DNA of 64,000 bases, taken from positions 3,462,882 to 3,526,881 of the forward strand of contig NZ_CP042828.1 of NCBI RefSeq assembly GCF_008000995.1. Reading direction: 5' to 3'. The translations under genes and the position numbers were made by a program. A model generated the notes under the pieces. The model did no database searches. It saw only the letters and a list, made by a program, of their open reading frames with translations, and was not told the DNA's origin. Of the stretch, positions 45,668 through 54,324 are shown one piece after another. The first letter of the stretch is position 1. Each line of letters opens with the position of its first letter. This DNA comes from Ruania zhangjianzhongii. GTDB lineage: Bacteria > Actinomycetota > Actinomycetes > Actinomycetales > Beutenbergiaceae.

Positions 45668-46911
45668 CAGTCAGCGGCGAATTCTTCGGCCGCAGTCTGC
45701 AGCGCCGTCGCCGGATCCGTACCGTTGGTCATCACGTCGAGCACGATCTGGTTCATCACCGGGCGATAGTCCCCACCGGCGCCGGCGGGAGGAAGCCACC
45801 CGTCGTCGAACGCGGCATCGGCCACCTGGAGATACTCCGGTAGATCGAGCTCTTCAGTCGTCGATTGACGGGCCGGCGACTGCCCAGCGGTCTCTACCCA
45901 CAACCTGTCCGCCTCGGGGCTGATCAGGTGGGCGGCGAATCGTGCGGCGGCTTCCTGGTGCGGGCTTCCCGACCAGACGCCGACGGTCCACCCGTTGATG
46001 ACGTTCGAGGTGCCCTCGGCGGACGGGAACAGAGCGAAGCCGGTCTCCTCCTCGCCGAGTTGCTCCTGGATCGTGGGGACACGAGTGGCCGAGGCCATAG
46101 CGGCAACGCAGTTTCCTGCGGAGAACTGCTCGTAGGGATCCTCACTGCTCCAGGTGACGGACTCCGGCGGTGTGATGCCGTCCTCGACCAGACCCACCGT
46201 GTAGTCGAGCGCTTCGACCGCCTCGGGTGTATCCCACATCGGCGCACCGTCATCAGCGAACAGCGTGCCCTGCTCGTAGACCATCCGTGCTGCGAGCGTC
46301 GTGACATCGGAGGTGGCTTCGCTGAAACCTTGGCAGAAGCCCCACTGGTCACTGTCGCCGAGTTCGCTGAGGGTCTCGGTGAACTTCTCCCAGGTGTCGA
46401 GATCGCTCGGCGAGACGCCAGCCTCCTCGAAGAGGTCGGCGCGGTAGAGATACCCCATGGCTACCCGGGAGAGCACCACCCCGTAGGTCTCGTCACCCTC
46501 GGTCAACCGTTGCCAGAACGCATCGTCCAGGTCTTCTCGGTCCTCGTCCGTGAAGGCGCCGGAGACATCGGCGAACAGTTGATTATCCAGTACCGGATCG
46601 AGATCGAGGACGGTCACCCAAGCGAGGTCGGGTGCATTGCCCGAGGCAGCCGCGGCCATGAACTGCGGCGCCAGCAGGGACCACTGCGAGGTCTGCACCT
46701 CGACGTTGATTCCTTCATTGGCCTCTTCGAAGGAGTCAATCAGCTCCCGCAAGGCGACTTCTCGTCCACTCTGACCGTTCGGATCGAGGAACGTCGACAT
46801 GGTGATCGTGATCGGCCCATCCTCTTCTGAGCCGCCTGGACCGCACGCTGCGAGACCCAGGGCAGTGGCCACCGCGACACCCGCTATAGCGGCCTGACGT
46901 TGCTTTGTCAT
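45667..46911 (-). CDS. Extracellular solute-binding lipoprotein (CUT1 sugar type)
   Basis: 414 residues with GGAGG before the ATG. A signal peptide ends in the lipobox ALGLAAC (cysteine about residue 23). The mature protein has the binding-protein pattern ITITMSTFLDPNGQSGREVA, LIDSFEEANEGINVEVQ, AAAASGNAPDLAWVTVLDLD and NVINGWTVGVWSGSPHQEAA. It captures a sugar or polyol outside the membrane and delivers it to the permeases. It lies 105 bases downstream of the two unknown proteins, in the same direction, so it may also have its own promoter. Confidence 0.92.
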   Translation of the reverse strand: MTKQRQAAIAGVAVATALGLAACGPGGSEEDGPITITMSTFLDPNGQSGREVALRELIDSFEEANEGINVEVQTSQWSLLAPQFMAAAASGNAPDLAWVTVLDLDPVLDNQLFADVSGAFTDEDREDLDDAFWQRLTEGDETYGVVLSRVAMGYLYRADLFEEAGVSPSDLDTWEKFTETLSELGDSDQWGFCQGFSEATSDVTTLAARMVYEQGTLFADDGAPMWDTPEAVEALDYTVGLVEDGITPPESVTWSSEDPYEQFSAGNCVAAMASATRVPTIQEQLGEEETGFALFPSAEGTSNVINGWTVGVWSGSPHQEAAARFAAHLISPEADRLWVETAGQSPARQSTTEELDLPEYLQVADAAFDDGWLPPAGAGGDYRPVMNQIVLDVMTNGTDPATALQTAAEEFAAD

Positions 46912-47016
46912 CTTCTATCCTCCGTTGGACTAGATTCCGAACTTCTTTGCCCGGTATCTGTGACTCATCGAGCCGTTCCCGGCCCAGGCGCGCGCTCCGC
47001 GCCCAGGCCGGTCCGA

Positions 47017-47355
47017 CTACGCCTTGAGAGCCAGAAAGATCGACCCCTTCACCTGCCCTTGGCCGGCAACCGAGCCGCGGACCCGCAGCCACCCGCCGAA
47101 GTCGCGCACCGACCAGGACGTCACCCGGGAACCGGCCACGTGCGGCTGCACGTCCTCGAGCGGGCACCAGTCCAGACCGTCCGGCGAGATCTCCGTCTCG
47201 AGTCGGAACTCCACCCCGTTCGGCGGCTCGTCCAGCACCACGAACCAGCGGGCCTCTCGGGCCCATGCGACCTCATAGGGTTCGGTGGCGAACTCCGAGG
47301 CGAATTCAGTATTGCGTTCGATCAGAACAGTCAGCGATTCATTCACGGTGGTCAC
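47017..47355 (-). CDS. Uncharacterised protein, probable DUF6385-like
   Basis: 112 residues. Beta-rich, no signal peptide: VLIERNTEFASEFATEPYEVAW, WFVVLDEPPNGVEFRLET and WSVRDFGGWLRVRGSV. The start overlaps the stop of the upstream gene. It resembles small conserved proteins that accompany carbohydrate transporters; the DUF6385 label is from memory and unverified. A cytoplasmic carbohydrate-recognising or enzyme-subunit role together with the protein at 47352 is possible. Confidence 0.55.
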   Translation of the reverse strand: MTTVNESLTVLIERNTEFASEFATEPYEVAWAREARWFVVLDEPPNGVEFRLETEISPDGLDWCPLEDVQPHVAGSRVTSWSVRDFGGWLRVRGSVAGQGQVKGSIFLALKA

Positions 47356-48299
47356 CAGTCAATCGAAACGAGGGCGGAGTCGATGTAGAGGAAGTTGCGC
47401 ACGTCGGCATGGGTGCGCACCGAGAAGTAGAAGTTCAGCAGCCCGTTGAGGGAGCGGTACTTCTCCGTATAGAGCGGAACGTCAACCTGTGAGGTGTCGT
47501 AGATTCTGTCGTTGACCTGAAGTTCGACGTTCGTCCGCGTCTCGGTGTCGAATTGCCACCGCAGATAGTGCCAGTTGATCTTCGTCGGCACCTCGTTGTA
47601 GCAGAGGTCCTGCGGCTCGGTGAACGGCTTCCAGTCATCGGGATTGGGCGCTGTGAAGTCGTCGAGCTTGCTGTAGTTCACCTTGCCGTCGAAGCGCTCT
47701 TTGCCGGTCGGCTCCACCACGGTCGGCGCCCACCAGCGGCGGTCCGGGACATTGTCCATCGTGGTGTTCATGTACCGAGCGACAACGTGGTACCGCGTGC
47801 CGTCGTCCATGTCGCTGCCGAGGGTGAAGGCCCCGAACAGGTCTTCGGACGGGTGGTAGTTGCCGTCCCACTCCTTGGGCGGGGCGTTCTTCGGATCCAG
47901 AGCCCTGGCCTCGGACTTGTAGGTGAAGTAGGCCTCCAGCTGCACTTTGCCGCGTACCGGCATGGTGAGCCGTCGGATGGCGGTCGCGGTGTGCCCCTTG
48001 ATCGGCCTGGTCGCCATCTTCAGCGCGTAGGTGCCGCTCACCGCGCCATGGGTGCCCACGTCATAGAAGTTGCACGAGCTGAGCTGCGGCGGACGGAAGT
48101 CCGACATCTGCGGCTCGAGGGTGTCCAGGTTGCCCGCGGCGTCGTAGTTGCCGGACAGCTGGGTCCAGCCATGGGTACCCGAGTTGAAGTCGTCGTGGGC
48201 GATGATCCGTGACAACGGCTGGAACTTCGTCACCCCCGGCGCAGCATCGGAATGGGCCCGCCGCATCGTTGTGTAGTCGGGCGCTGCTCGATCGGTCAC
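47352..48299 (-). CDS. Uncharacterised beta-rich protein, probable DUF6772-like
   Basis: 315 residues from GTG 48299, chosen because GGAGGAG lies six bases upstream. A TTG at 48383 would add 28 residues that do not look conserved. The protein is rich in aromatic beta strands: HDDFNSGTHGWTQLSGN, YALKMATRPIKGH, QLEAYFTYKSEA, GAFTLGSDMDDGTRYHVV and WHYLRWQFDTETRTNVELQV. This looks like a concanavalin-type jelly roll. No signal peptide is visible, unusual for such a fold. It is the first gene after the operator region. The DUF6772 label is from memory. Confidence 0.6.
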   Translation of the reverse strand: MTDRAAPDYTTMRRAHSDAAPGVTKFQPLSRIIAHDDFNSGTHGWTQLSGNYDAAGNLDTLEPQMSDFRPPQLSSCNFYDVGTHGAVSGTYALKMATRPIKGHTATAIRRLTMPVRGKVQLEAYFTYKSEARALDPKNAPPKEWDGNYHPSEDLFGAFTLGSDMDDGTRYHVVARYMNTTMDNVPDRRWWAPTVVEPTGKERFDGKVNYSKLDDFTAPNPDDWKPFTEPQDLCYNEVPTKINWHYLRWQFDTETRTNVELQVNDRIYDTSQVDVPLYTEKYRSLNGLLNFYFSVRTHADVRNFLYIDSALVSIDW

Positions 48300-48387
48300 G
48301 ACTGCTCCTCCATCGTTGGTTCCAGTAGTGGGTTCGAGGCCGAGCCTCCACTCGCGGAGAGCGAGGAGCGACTTTGCGTCCAACCCG

Positions 48388-48451
48388 ATCTCAACGTTTA
48401 TATATTAACGTTGAGATTTGCGCAAGCCGTTCCGGTGTAAACGTTGAGATC
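48388..48451. promoter_or_regulatory. Operator region: three AACGTT-centred sites with overlapping promoter
   Basis: A perfect 11-base inverted repeat ATCTCAACGTT (48388-48398) / AACGTTGAGAT (48407-48417) and a third copy TAAACGTTGAGATC (48438-48451) share the AACGTT core typical of LacI-family operators. On the minus strand TTGCGC (48425-48420) and TATAAA (48402-48397), 17 bases apart, form a promoter inside the operator array, about 90 bases before the gene at 48299. The LacI protein encoded at 42768 is the obvious candidate regulator. Confidence 0.75.
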
Positions 48452-48507
48452 GGGGCGCCTGTTGACATCGAGGCAACCACGACTGCCCTACCGAGTGTGG
48501 GTGCTCC

Positions 48508-48577
48508 GGGGCGCGCTCTGGGGCCCGGTCCGGGGCGCGCTCCGGGGCCCGGTCCGGGGCGTGCCGCGGGGCGCACG
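48508..48577. repeat. GC-rich 24-nt tandem repeat
   Basis: Two nearly identical 24-base units (48508-48531 and 48532-48555, GGGGCGCGCTCTGGGGCCCG and on, differing at one base) and a degenerate third unit lie between the kinase gene and the operator region. They contain GGGCCC palindromes and could end the kinase transcript. Confidence 0.75.
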
Positions 48578-48614
48578 CCGTAGTGCGCTCCTCACCAGAT
48601 CGGGCCTGCTGGGC

Positions 48615-50183
48615 TCAGTCGGAGATGTGCGCCTGGACCTGGTGGATCTTCTCCCGCAGCTGCGGGTAGCTGTCGATATAGGCGTCCACGAAGTATGCGT
48701 ACTCCTCGTGCCTGTCCCGATCGGGTTCCACCACATCGGTGCGGTGCACCATCGCATCGGCAGCGGCCTGGACCGAGTCGAACAGTCCCGCCCCGGCTGC
48801 GGCGAGGATGCAGGAGCCGAGGACGGCAGCATCGCCGACCTGAGTGATGGCGATCGGCACGCCTGTCACGTCAGCGTGCATCTGCATCCAGTCGGCCGAG
48901 TTCGTCGCACCACCGCAGGCGACCATCTCCTCCAGCTGGAGCCCGGCCGTGCGCATCGATCGCAGGATGTGCTCGGTGCCGTAACAGACGCCCTCCTGGA
49001 TCGCGCGGTAGAGGTGCTCAGGTCCGTGATGCAGGCTCAGGCCCCAGATGATGCCGCGCGCCTGGCCGTCGGTGTACGGGGTGCGATTGCCCTGGAAGTA
49101 TTCGTTCACGATCAGGCCCTCGGAGCCGGGAGGCAGATGCCGGGAGCGCTCGTTGAGCACGTCGTAGGGGTTACGGCCGGCGGCTTCGGCAGCGGCGGTG
49201 ACGTCCTTGGCGAAGTTGTCCTTGAACCACTTCAGCACCGACCCGGTCGAGACCTGACCTCCCTCCACCGTGTACTGCCCGGGCAGGACACCATCGGTGT
49301 AGGCGCCGAAGAAGCCGCGACCGGACAGCGCCTTGTCGCTCTGCCCCGAGAGCACATGGGAGGACCCGGTGATCAGCGCCATCCGGCCCGGTTGCAGCAC
49401 ATTGAGTCCAATCTGACCGGCCCAGGCGTCCGCACCTCCTTGGGCCACCGGGGTTCCCGGTACCAATCCCAGGTCGCGGGCCGCGCCGGCAGTCAGACCG
49501 GCCACCGGGGTGCCCAGATCGAGGACCCGCTCGGGGAGCTTCTCGAACACGTCGCCGGCACCGACGTCCGCGTAGAAGTCCTCGGGCCAGCCCCCCTCGT
49601 CCCGGTCGTAGTACATCCGGTGCGCTGCGGAGTTGATGTTGACGGTCCACTCACCGGTCAGCCGGTAGTTGATCCAGTCCGGGGCGTCGATCAGGTACTT
49701 CGTGGCCCGGTAGGTGTCGGGCTCGTTCTCCCGCAACCAGGCGGCCTTGAACGGGTACCACTCCGGGCTTGCCGGCCCGGTGCCATCGCCGTTGTAGCGC
49801 CTGGCCACCGACGCGCTCGCTTCTGCCCGCTTCGCCTGCGCCACCGCGCGCACATCCATCCACATGATGGCGGGCCGGAGTTCGCGGCCGCTCGCGTCCA
49901 TGGCGACGACGGTCATCGTGGTGGCGTCGTAGGAGATTCCGGCGATCTGCTCCGGCTGCAGGCCGGAGGCCGTGAGGCACTGCGCCGTAGAAGCCGATAG
50001 GGCCTCCCACCAATCGTGCGGACTCTGTTCCGCCCAGCCGGACCGGGGATGGTGCGTGCGGTAGGGGGTGGCCGCGAAGGTGACCGGCGTGCCCGCGATG
50101 TCGAAGATCGCGACCCGACAGCTCTCGGTGCCGAAATCGATGCCCATCACGAACGGGCCGTCAGAACGGGGGGAAGTGGTCAT
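48615..50183 (-). CDS. FGGY-family carbohydrate kinase (pentulose/tetrulose type)
   Basis: 522 residues from ATG 50183, with AAGGGG six bases upstream; the ATG at 50198 is less well placed. The N-terminal ATPase fold starts MGIDFGTESCRVAIFD. The hexokinase-like second domain has GGADAWAGQIGLN, ITGSSHVLSG, and the signature region ACGGATNSADWMQMHADVTG. FGGY kinases phosphorylate ketoses such as ribulose, xylulose, erythrulose or related polyols. With the transporter, LacI regulator and RpiB-type isomerase it makes a plausible route: uptake, phosphorylation, isomerisation. The exact sugar is unknown. Confidence 0.88.
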   Translation of the reverse strand: MTTSPRSDGPFVMGIDFGTESCRVAIFDIAGTPVTFAATPYRTHHPRSGWAEQSPHDWWEALSASTAQCLTASGLQPEQIAGISYDATTMTVVAMDASGRELRPAIMWMDVRAVAQAKRAEASASVARRYNGDGTGPASPEWYPFKAAWLRENEPDTYRATKYLIDAPDWINYRLTGEWTVNINSAAHRMYYDRDEGGWPEDFYADVGAGDVFEKLPERVLDLGTPVAGLTAGAARDLGLVPGTPVAQGGADAWAGQIGLNVLQPGRMALITGSSHVLSGQSDKALSGRGFFGAYTDGVLPGQYTVEGGQVSTGSVLKWFKDNFAKDVTAAAEAAGRNPYDVLNERSRHLPPGSEGLIVNEYFQGNRTPYTDGQARGIIWGLSLHHGPEHLYRAIQEGVCYGTEHILRSMRTAGLQLEEMVACGGATNSADWMQMHADVTGVPIAITQVGDAAVLGSCILAAAGAGLFDSVQAAADAMVHRTDVVEPDRDRHEEYAYFVDAYIDSYPQLREKIHQVQAHISD

Positions 50184-50390
50184 GGTCTGCCCCTTCATCG
50201 AGTCGGTGCGGTAGGAGGCGCGGGCCTGGTGTGCGAAGCAGACTACTGTCGCCGACGCTCGGCCGCTGACGAGTGCTCAAGCGAGCGGGCGTGACCGGGC
50301 AGGCAGCGGGCGAACCGGCCCCGAGGGCCGGGAACTGCCCACCGGCGGCGATACACTCCGAAGCATCCCCCGATCCGAAGGACACAGGTG

Positions 50391-51776
50391 ATGGCGACCC
50401 CCGCCCCGGACACCCACGACGCACTGCACCGGCTGCGGCAGGCGATGCCCGAGGTCACAGTGCTCAGCGCCGACGACGAGTTGCAGGCGCACCGGTGGGA
50501 CCGGGCGCTGGACCCGAACGCCGGTGTCCCGCTGGCGGTGGTACTGCCCCGCAGCACCGAGGACGTGCAGCAGATCGTGCGGTATGCCGGTGCGCACGGC
50601 ATCCCCCTGGTGCCCCGCGGCGCCGGCTCGGGGCTGTCCGGGGGAGCCTCCGCCGTCGACGGCTGCCTGGTGATCTCGATGGCGGAGATGACCGACTACG
50701 AGATCGACCCGGTGACCCGGATGGCCACGGTGCAGCCGGGCATCATCAACGCGGACCTGAAGCAGGCGACCGCCGCGGAGGGGCTCTGGTACCCGCCGGA
50801 CCCGGCGAGTGTGGGGTTCTCCTCGATCGGCGGCAATGTGGCCACCAATGCCGGTGGACTGTGCTGCGTGAAGTACGGGGTAACCACCGACTACGTGCTC
50901 GGGTTGACCGTGGTGCTCGCCGACGGCACCGTGGTGAACCTGGGCGGCCCGCGGCTGAAGGAGGCCGCCGGGCTGAGCCTGACCAAGCTGTTCGTGGGCA
51001 GCGAGGGCACGCTGGGCATCATCACCCAGGTCGTGCTCCGGCTGATCCCGCCGCCGCCCCCGGCGTGCACTGTGGTCGCCACGTTCGCGGACCTGGATGC
51101 CTCCTGCCAGGCGGTGCTCGAGGTCGCCTCCACCGTGCGGGCCTCGATGCTGGAGTTCATGGACGCCGCAGCGGTGAACGCGGTCGAAGATGTGCACGGC
51201 TACGGGTTGGACCGCACCGCAGCGGCGATGCTGATCGCCCAGTCCGACCAGCCCGGTGAGGCCGGTACCCGCGAGGTGGAGGTGATCGCTGAGGTGTTCC
51301 GCAAGTTCGGTGCCACCGAGGTGCTGGTCACCAGCGACCAGGCCACCGGGGACACCTACACCGCCGCCCGCCGGGCCGCGATTCCTGCCGTGGAGGCCAA
51401 GGGCCGGCTACTGCTCGGCGACGTGGGCGTCCCGCTGCCGGAGCTGGGCTCGCTGGTCACCGGCATCGCCGAGATTTCCGCCCGGCACGAGGTGGTGATC
51501 AGCGTGATCGCACACGCCGGCGACGGGAACACCCACCCGCTGGTGGTCTTCGACCCCGACGACGCAGCTCAGGCCGCCCGCGCCGAGGTCGCCTACGGTG
51601 AGGTGATGGACCTGGCGATCGGGCTCGGTGGCACGATCACCGGGGAGCACGGGGTGGGCCGGACGAAGAAGGCCTGGCTGCCGGACTATGTGGGTGAGGA
51701 CGTCGTCGCACTGAACCGCACCATCAAAGACGCACTCGACCCACGCGGCCTGCTCAACCCCGGCGCCATCCTCTGA
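50391..51776 (+). CDS. FAD-binding oxidoreductase (glycolate oxidase GlcD / D-lactate dehydrogenase family)
   Basis: 461 residues from ATG 50391, with AAGGA eight bases upstream (GTG 50388 is possible). The PCMH FAD fold is clear: LAVVLPRSTEDVQQIVRYA, GIPLVPRGAGSGLSGGAS, NVATNAGGLCCVKYG and FVGSEGTLGIITQVVL. The C-terminal cap ends with HAGDGNTHPLVVFD and GTITGEHGVGRTKK. The enzyme oxidises a 2-hydroxy acid such as glycolate or D-lactate. It is divergent from the kinase gene across 207 bases and could handle a product of that pathway. Confidence 0.9.
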   Translation: MATPAPDTHDALHRLRQAMPEVTVLSADDELQAHRWDRALDPNAGVPLAVVLPRSTEDVQQIVRYAGAHGIPLVPRGAGSGLSGGASAVDGCLVISMAEMTDYEIDPVTRMATVQPGIINADLKQATAAEGLWYPPDPASVGFSSIGGNVATNAGGLCCVKYGVTTDYVLGLTVVLADGTVVNLGGPRLKEAAGLSLTKLFVGSEGTLGIITQVVLRLIPPPPPACTVVATFADLDASCQAVLEVASTVRASMLEFMDAAAVNAVEDVHGYGLDRTAAAMLIAQSDQPGEAGTREVEVIAEVFRKFGATEVLVTSDQATGDTYTAARRAAIPAVEAKGRLLLGDVGVPLPELGSLVTGIAEISARHEVVISVIAHAGDGNTHPLVVFDPDDAAQAARAEVAYGEVMDLAIGLGGTITGEHGVGRTKKAWLPDYVGEDVVALNRTIKDALDPRGLLNPGAIL

Positions 51777-51815
51777 TCACACCCGCGCCACGCCCGCTCG
51801 CCCCGCTCGCAGGGC

Positions 51816-51869
51816 GAATCCATTCACTCGTCACCCGCTGCAGGGGTCGTGCTCCCGGGTATCGACCGG
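51816..51869. repeat. Dispersed intergenic repeat, copy 2
   Basis: Segment B in reverse complement (51816-51834, GAATCCATTCACTCGTCAC), ten bases, then segment A (51845-51869, GGTCGTGCTCCCGGGTATCG and on). The same two segments occur at 33395-33447 but with A turned round relative to B. The 225-base gap around it has no gene. Confidence 0.8.
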
Positions 51870-51944
51870 GCGAAGGACGTGTCGAACCGATTCTTGGGGT
51901 GCTCCAAAACGCGCACCCAACGCGCTCAGCGCGCCGCGGGGGCC

Positions 51945-51977
51945 GGCAGTTGTCCAACGCCGCGTTGGACAACTGCC
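51945..51977. terminator. Perfect 15-bp hairpin, bidirectional terminator candidate
   Basis: GGCAGTTGTCCAACG (51945-51959) and its exact complement (51963-51977) flank a three-base loop. It lies between the ends of the convergent oxidase and GT2 genes. There is no long T-run, as is usual in Actinobacteria. A protein-binding palindrome is the alternative. Confidence 0.6.
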
Positions 51978-52001
51978 TTGGCGCAACTGGGACCGCGAGA
52001 T

Positions 52002-53096
52002 CTAGCGGGCGAGCACTGACGCCGCCATCATCCGCAGCGGCGCCTCCCGCGCCAACAGGTGGCTCAGGTCCCGGGTGACCAGCGTGCCCGGCCGTCCATG
52101 GTGACGCCGTTCCTGGGCGAGACGAATGAGCACCTCGGCTGCGCCGTCGCCGGCAATGATCGTATCCAGCAGCGCCCGGTCCGCCCGGGAGAGCACGGCC
52201 TCGCACCCCGGTGCTGCCCGCAACAGCGCCAGCGCCACCTTGGCCAGGTCCGCTCGCTCGGTCGCGGTCCAGGTCTGCGGCTCCGGGCGGTGGTAGACGG
52301 CGCCGAACAGGTGGATGCGCAGGTACTTCACCACGGCGGCGCGGCGCTGCACGAGGTCCAGGCGGGCGAACCAGGACCGCTCCAGCAGCCGGGTGAGGAA
52401 CTTCAGCTCCTCGGCCACCGGGCGGGGACTGTAGGTGATCCGGTCTGCGGCGTCCTCGCCGATCACGTAGGCCGGCCCGCGGCGGTCGAAGGCCACGGCG
52501 GCCTGGAACCACAGCCGGGTGACGAAGCCGACGTCTTCCCCCACCGCCACCTTCTCGTCCAGCCGTAGGCCGAGCCGGGCGATCGTGGCCGTGGAGACCA
52601 GGCCGAGGGGTGCGGACCGGTAGCAGAGGCGGTCCTTCACCCCGTCCAGACCGGTGCGCCGCCACGGCCGGGTCGGCGGGGTGGGCACGGCCCGGTGGCC
52701 GCGCTCCAGTCGTGCGATCACCGCCTCGGCACCGGTGTTCTTCGCGAGCCAGTACCAGGACGAGATCGCCCCGGGCTGGAGGGTGTCGTCCGAGCCCATG
52801 ATGGCCACGTACTCCCCGGTGGCGGCCTCGATGCCGGCGTTGAACGGGCCGGCGGGCCGGCGGCGGCCATCGTGGTGCTCCAGCCAGGTGACCTGCTCCC
52901 GGTGCTGCTCGTCCACCTCGGCGCGGATGGTGTCGGCGTCGATGTTGTGGCAGACCACCGTCAGCTGTACCCCTTCGCCGTTGTGGTCGAGCACGGACCG
53001 GACCGCTCGGGCGATCGGGCGCTCGGGGGTGTGCACGGCGATCACCAGGTCCACCCCGGGGCGCACCCGCTCCGGGCCGGTGGAGGGGTCAGTCAC
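52002..53096 (-). CDS. Glycosyltransferase family 2
   Basis: 364 residues from GTG 53096, overlapping the upstream GT4 gene by eight bases. The GT-A domain has DLVIAVHTPERPIARAVRSV, AGPFNAGIEAATGEYVAIM and the metal site MGSDDTLQPGAISSW. A helical C-terminal half follows, with VAVGEDVGFVTRLWFQ. The metal motif is GSDD rather than DxD in the usual place, within family variation. Together with the GT4 enzyme it probably adds sugars to the same surface glycan. Confidence 0.82.
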   Translation of the reverse strand: MTDPSTGPERVRPGVDLVIAVHTPERPIARAVRSVLDHNGEGVQLTVVCHNIDADTIRAEVDEQHREQVTWLEHHDGRRRPAGPFNAGIEAATGEYVAIMGSDDTLQPGAISSWYWLAKNTGAEAVIARLERGHRAVPTPPTRPWRRTGLDGVKDRLCYRSAPLGLVSTATIARLGLRLDEKVAVGEDVGFVTRLWFQAAVAFDRRGPAYVIGEDAADRITYSPRPVAEELKFLTRLLERSWFARLDLVQRRAAVVKYLRIHLFGAVYHRPEPQTWTATERADLAKVALALLRAAPGCEAVLSRADRALLDTIIAGDGAAEVLIRLAQERRHHGRPGTLVTRDLSHLLAREAPLRMMAASVLAR

Positions 53097-54210
53097 GGCC
53101 GGCGGCCCGGGTGCCGGTGCCGGCGTATACCGCCGCGTACTGGCTCGCCACCTGGTCCGGGGCGAACCGGTCGCCGATCGTGGCGGCCACGTCCGAGGCG
53201 TTCAGGTGGCGGGTACGGCGTTCGACGGCGGAGATCGCGTCCGCGTAGGCACTCGCCTCCTGCTCGCTCACCAAGGCTCCGACGCTGGGGTCGATGTACT
53301 CGCCCTGGCCTCCGGTCGCACCGACCACCACGGGCCGGCCGGCCACCAGGGCCTCGGCGGCCGAGACGCAGAAGTTGTCCCCCTTGGTGGGCAGGAAGAA
53401 CAAGTCAGCGGCGGCCAAGGCCTCGCGGACACCCGAAGAATCGGTGGCCCCCGGCAGTCGGACCAGGTGCTCGACGCCGCGCTTGCGTGCCCGCCGAGCG
53501 ACAGCCTCACGCAGCGGCCCCTCCCCCACCCAGGTGAGCCGTGCCGGGCTGCCGCGGCGGTCCAGCTCGGCCACCGTGTCCACGGCGATCAGCGGGTCCT
53601 TGCGGTCCACCAGGCCGCCGACGGCGACCAGCCGGGTGGGCGTGCGTGGCCGGATCGGGCGGGGGTCCAGGTGCTCCGGCGGGGGCACGATGCACGGCAC
53701 CACCACGGTGGGGCCGGTGTTCCGGCGCTGGCGAATCGGCCGGGCCAGGTAGTCGCAGACGGCGGTGACCACGTCCGGTCGGCGGACCAGCGGCCAGAGC
53801 AGCGGCAGGGCGAGCCGCCAGAGCAACGGCAGGGTGCTCGGTGTGGTCAGTCCGGACCAGTGCTCGGTGTGCACCCAGGTCCCCTTCGGGCGCCACCAGG
53901 CCATCGCGAGCAGCGTGGAGAAGGCCATCGTGTGCACCAGGTCAGCGCCGCGGACCTCGTCGCGCAGCGCCTTCCCGGCGGCCAGGATCTGCGCCGGTGA
54001 GGTGGTGCTCATCGGGATCCGGACCACGTCCAGGCCTTGGTAGGTCAGGCGCCGGGTGCCGTCGTCGGTGTGTGGAGGTACCAGGTGCACCACCCGGATC
54101 TCGCTGACCTCGCGCCGAGACTTGATCGCCTGGATGTCGGCGAGGGTGAAGGTGCCCGAGGTGGGCACCTTTTCCGTGGGGAACCAGGTGGTGACCGCGA
54201 CGACCTTCAT
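53089..54210 (-). CDS. Glycosyltransferase family 4
   Basis: 373 residues from ATG 54210 (MKVVAVTTWFPTEKVPTSGT); the frame is open 105 bases further but that part is not protein-like. GT-B motifs: LVHTMAFSTLLAMAWW in the acceptor domain, VAVGGLVDRKDPLIAV, LTWVGEGPLREAVARRAR, and the donor site LPTKGDNFCVSAAEALVAGR. The enzyme transfers a hexose or related sugar at the cytoplasmic side of the membrane. It is coupled with the following GT2 gene. Confidence 0.85.
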   Translation of the reverse strand: MKVVAVTTWFPTEKVPTSGTFTLADIQAIKSRREVSEIRVVHLVPPHTDDGTRRLTYQGLDVVRIPMSTTSPAQILAAGKALRDEVRGADLVHTMAFSTLLAMAWWRPKGTWVHTEHWSGLTTPSTLPLLWRLALPLLWPLVRRPDVVTAVCDYLARPIRQRRNTGPTVVVPCIVPPPEHLDPRPIRPRTPTRLVAVGGLVDRKDPLIAVDTVAELDRRGSPARLTWVGEGPLREAVARRARKRGVEHLVRLPGATDSSGVREALAAADLFFLPTKGDNFCVSAAEALVAGRPVVVGATGGQGEYIDPSVGALVSEQEASAYADAISAVERRTRHLNASDVAATIGDRFAPDQVASQYAAVYAGTGTRAAGRD

Positions 54211-54324
54211 CGGCGTGCCCCGGGCAGGCGGCCTGGTTCGGTGGAGGTTCGCACGGTTACGAGTATGGCCCACCGAGGGGTTCCGGTGCCGGGTGGGAGC
54301 GGTGAGGTGCACCACCCGGGTGGG

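Noticed and set aside
48444-50000. 518-residue plus-strand open frame
   Set aside because: Antisense to the FGGY kinase gene, no protein family pattern.
51754-52665. 303-residue minus-strand frame overlapping the GT2 gene
   Set aside because: Out of frame with the GT2 motifs and reading through the intergenic repeat and hairpin; P/R/G-rich.
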